NCBI RefSeq assembly: GCF_003053845.1
Contig: NZ_QAYG01000004.1
Coordinates: forward strand, 186,001-250,000
Length of the DNA stretch: 64,000 bases
Reading direction: 5' to 3'
Source: Breoghania corrubedonensis
GTDB lineage: Bacteria > Pseudomonadota > Alphaproteobacteria > Rhizobiales > Stappiaceae
A program made the translations under genes and the position numbers. Positions 62,264 to 64,000 of the stretch are shown in pieces. Position 1 is the first letter of the stretch; each line of letters opens with the position of its first letter. The notes beneath the pieces were generated by a model, which ran no database searches, had not been told where the DNA came from, and saw nothing but the letters and a program-made list of their open reading frames with translations.

Positions 62264-64000
62264 ATGCATTCCGTGAATACTCGCATTCGCTTCGCAGCGA
62301 ACACAAAAGTCATTGTCAACGACGTTGCCTATATGCCGATTGAAGAAGACGACCTCGGCTACGTGCTTCGTAGGATCGACATGCCCGAGGTGGTCGAGAA
62401 TTTCACTCACAGTGAAATCAAGGACCTTCACAGAAGTGGAAATCTAATCGAAAAACTCGACAGCTTTTCTTCCGCGAGCGCAAAGATCCGACTAGGCCAG
62501 TCAAATGTGCGCATTACGGATTTGAAACCTGAGACGCAACGCCTGGTCCTGTTTCGAAAGTTCATCTGCGACGAAATCATCCAAAGAGAAGAATCAAGAG
62601 AGACCACAAGGACTGACAAGAGCCTCGCCCAAGCGCTGTGCGATCTTTACGCTCGCTATTGTTCAGAAGAACGCGCGAGACAAACAGCCGACGGTCGTTT
62701 CGGTCAGAAGGGTGTCAATATACTCTGTTGTCCCTCTCCCACCACGGTTCGGCGCTGGCTCGTTCGGTATGAACGAGGTCATTTCAACGCGCTTTCCCTG
62801 GTCCCGGGTTACGGGAGAAGCGGCAACAAGAAGTCGAGACTCGACCCCGCCGTCAACAGACTCATGTGGGAAGCGATCCTTGGCTATTCGAGCAGGCGGA
62901 AGCCGTCGACGAAGGCAATCCACGACAATCTTAAGATCCTCATTCAGGCAGAGAACCAATCGCGACGTTCAGCGGAGGTCCCGTCTCTGACATGCCCAAG
63001 CAGAGCTACCGTTTCCAGAGCTGTTGGCCAGCTTCCGCAGTTCAAAGTCAATGCTGGCCGCGAGGGAGCCGACTATGCCCTCAAAAAATTCCGCATTGTA
63101 CATAATGGCTTGGAGGTCGAATGGCCGTTGGAGCGCGTTGAATTTGATGGCTGGATGATCTCACTCATCAGCTTCTATCAAAAGGCAGGCCTTTGGTCCC
63201 GCCTGACTGAGGCAGAACAAGCCGAGGTCGAGAAAGGCCGCTATTGGGCCTCGGCTGCCATCGATGCGCGGACCAGATGTGTTCTGGCACTTGTAATCGC
63301 GCCCAGCCAATCGGCGATCAGCGCAATCGACACACTTCGCATGGCGGTCAGCGACAAAGCACAAATCGCGAAAGCCGCCGGATGTCGGACACCCTGGGAC
63401 ATGTGCGGGCGGATCGAAAAAGTCGTCGCCGACAATGGCTCCGAATACGTGGCGGCGGAGTTCAAAGCTGCCGTCCTAGACCTTCACAGCCACTACGAGA
63501 TTGTGCCCGCAGGCCAGCCACAACTGCGCGGTCGAATTGAGAGATTCTTTCGGACAGTCGAACTCGGCCTCATGCAACACCTGTCCGGGCGAACGTTCGA
63601 AAACGTCGGCAGCAAGGGTGATTATGACGCCAACGCCAACGCTGTGTTCTCTGTGGAGGAGTTTGGCCAGCTTTTCGTCCGCTACGTCGTGGATGTCTAT
63701 CACAACACGCCTCATTCCGGGCTCGGAGGTGAAACCCCGCGCAACTGCTGGCAGCGGCTGACCAGTCAATTCGGAACCCAGCTACCTCCCGATCAACATG
63801 AGATGCTGCATGCCCTTGGAACATCGATCGAACGCAAGATCTCCAAGAGTGGCATCGAATTGCTCGGCCTCTACTACCAGTCCCTCGAGCTCCAAAAACT
63901 TCGGCGTAGTTCGCCAGCGAATGACTGGCTCGTTCGAATGGACCCAAGAGACATGGGATTTGTGTCCGTCCGCATCCCCAACGAGGGCTGGCTCACTGTC
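62264..64000 (+). CDS. TnsB/Mu-type DDE transposase, 5' part
   Basis: The frame is open from ATG 62264 to the window end (579 codons), so the gene continues to the right. It encodes an rve-type transposase. N-terminal DNA-binding helices (TVRRWLVRYERG near residue 161 and ATVSRAVGQL near 249) precede the catalytic core with D295 (VEFDGWM), D390 (VVADNGSEY) and E426 (RGRIERFFR). The C-terminal beta-barrel region has begun. A TnsC/TniB-type ATPase would be expected next, outside the window. Confidence 0.85.
   Translation, partial: MHSVNTRIRFAANTKVIVNDVAYMPIEEDDLGYVLRRIDMPEVVENFTHSEIKDLHRSGNLIEKLDSFSSASAKIRLGQSNVRITDLKPETQRLVLFRKFICDEIIQREESRETTRTDKSLAQALCDLYARYCSEERARQTADGRFGQKGVNILCCPSPTTVRRWLVRYERGHFNALSLVPGYGRSGNKKSRLDPAVNRLMWEAILGYSSRRKPSTKAIHDNLKILIQAENQSRRSAEVPSLTCPSRATVSRAVGQLPQFKVNAGREGADYALKKFRIVHNGLEVEWPLERVEFDGWMISLISFYQKAGLWSRLTEAEQAEVEKGRYWASAAIDARTRCVLALVIAPSQSAISAIDTLRMAVSDKAQIAKAAGCRTPWDMCGRIEKVVADNGSEYVAAEFKAAVLDLHSHYEIVPAGQPQLRGRIERFFRTVELGLMQHLSGRTFENVGSKGDYDANANAVFSVEEFGQLFVRYVVDVYHNTPHSGLGGETPRNCWQRLTSQFGTQLPPDQHEMLHALGTSIERKISKSGIELLGLYYQSLELQKLRRSSPANDWLVRMDPRDMGFVSVRIPNEGWLTV

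Noticed and set aside
1-64000. tRNA genes, rRNA genes or CRISPR arrays
   Set aside because: No T-loop/anticodon arrangement, no rRNA sequence and no regularly spaced direct repeats were found on reading; a tRNAscan or CRISPR search could confirm this.

Overview
The window comes from a GC-rich alphaproteobacterial chromosome. The gene content suggests Hyphomicrobiales, possibly a marine Stappiaceae-like organism. The evidence is a denitrification nos cluster, an NDUFA12-type accessory subunit of complex I, a B12-dependent ribonucleotide reductase, a suf operon headed by a NifS/IscS-type desulfurase with an Irr-like box, and the gene order. The genus is an inference.

Bases 1-39137 are ordinary core genome. 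The end of the nitrous oxide reductase cluster (nosZ 3' end, nosD, F, Y, L, X) is followed by a Crp/Fnr regulator and nnrS. Next come an Lrp-type regulator facing a cysteine desulfhydrase-like/ridA pair, an aminotransferase, pyrC, a redoxin, parE, a DEAD-box RNA helicase and a GGDEF protein. A long leftward operon then makes Fe-S clusters: NifS-like desulfurase, sufB, a small unknown, sufC, D, S, T, A, then tenA. It is divergent from an alpha/beta hydrolase. Ferrous iron uptake (feoA, feoA, feoB, feoC), an NDUFA12 homologue and a response regulator follow. nrdJ closes the region with a very strong palindromic terminator and has candidate NrdR boxes upstream.

Bases 39138-64000 are an accessory island with lower GC, non-ATG starts, remnants and repeats. 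In order it holds: a membrane-anchored unknown; a helicase remnant; a two-gene locus matching the anti-phage system Mokosh type I (kinase-like/SF1 helicase plus a phospholipase D-like protein); a coupled pair of coiled-coil protein and DUF4041/GIY-YIG nuclease; an IS110 remnant; and a complete His-Xaa-Ser (Hxs) cassette. The Hxs cassette has two radical SAM enzymes, HxsD, the HxS-repeat substrate, a small partner and a di-haem MauG-like protein. After it come a LysE exporter, an Fe(II)/2-oxoglutarate oxygenase of the BesD lineage and an AraC regulator. The island ends with several small unknown genes, an orphan PIN-domain protein, two related small proteins, and TnsA-like plus TnsB-like transposase genes running off the right end.

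The best candidates for under-described biology are the Hxs-MauG cassette, the DUF4041/GIY-YIG pair, the Mokosh locus with its degraded kinase domain, and the BesD-like oxygenase with a full iron-binding triad. No tRNA, rRNA, CRISPR array or riboswitch was recognised. All assignments are from reading the sequence and recalling families; no database search was run.
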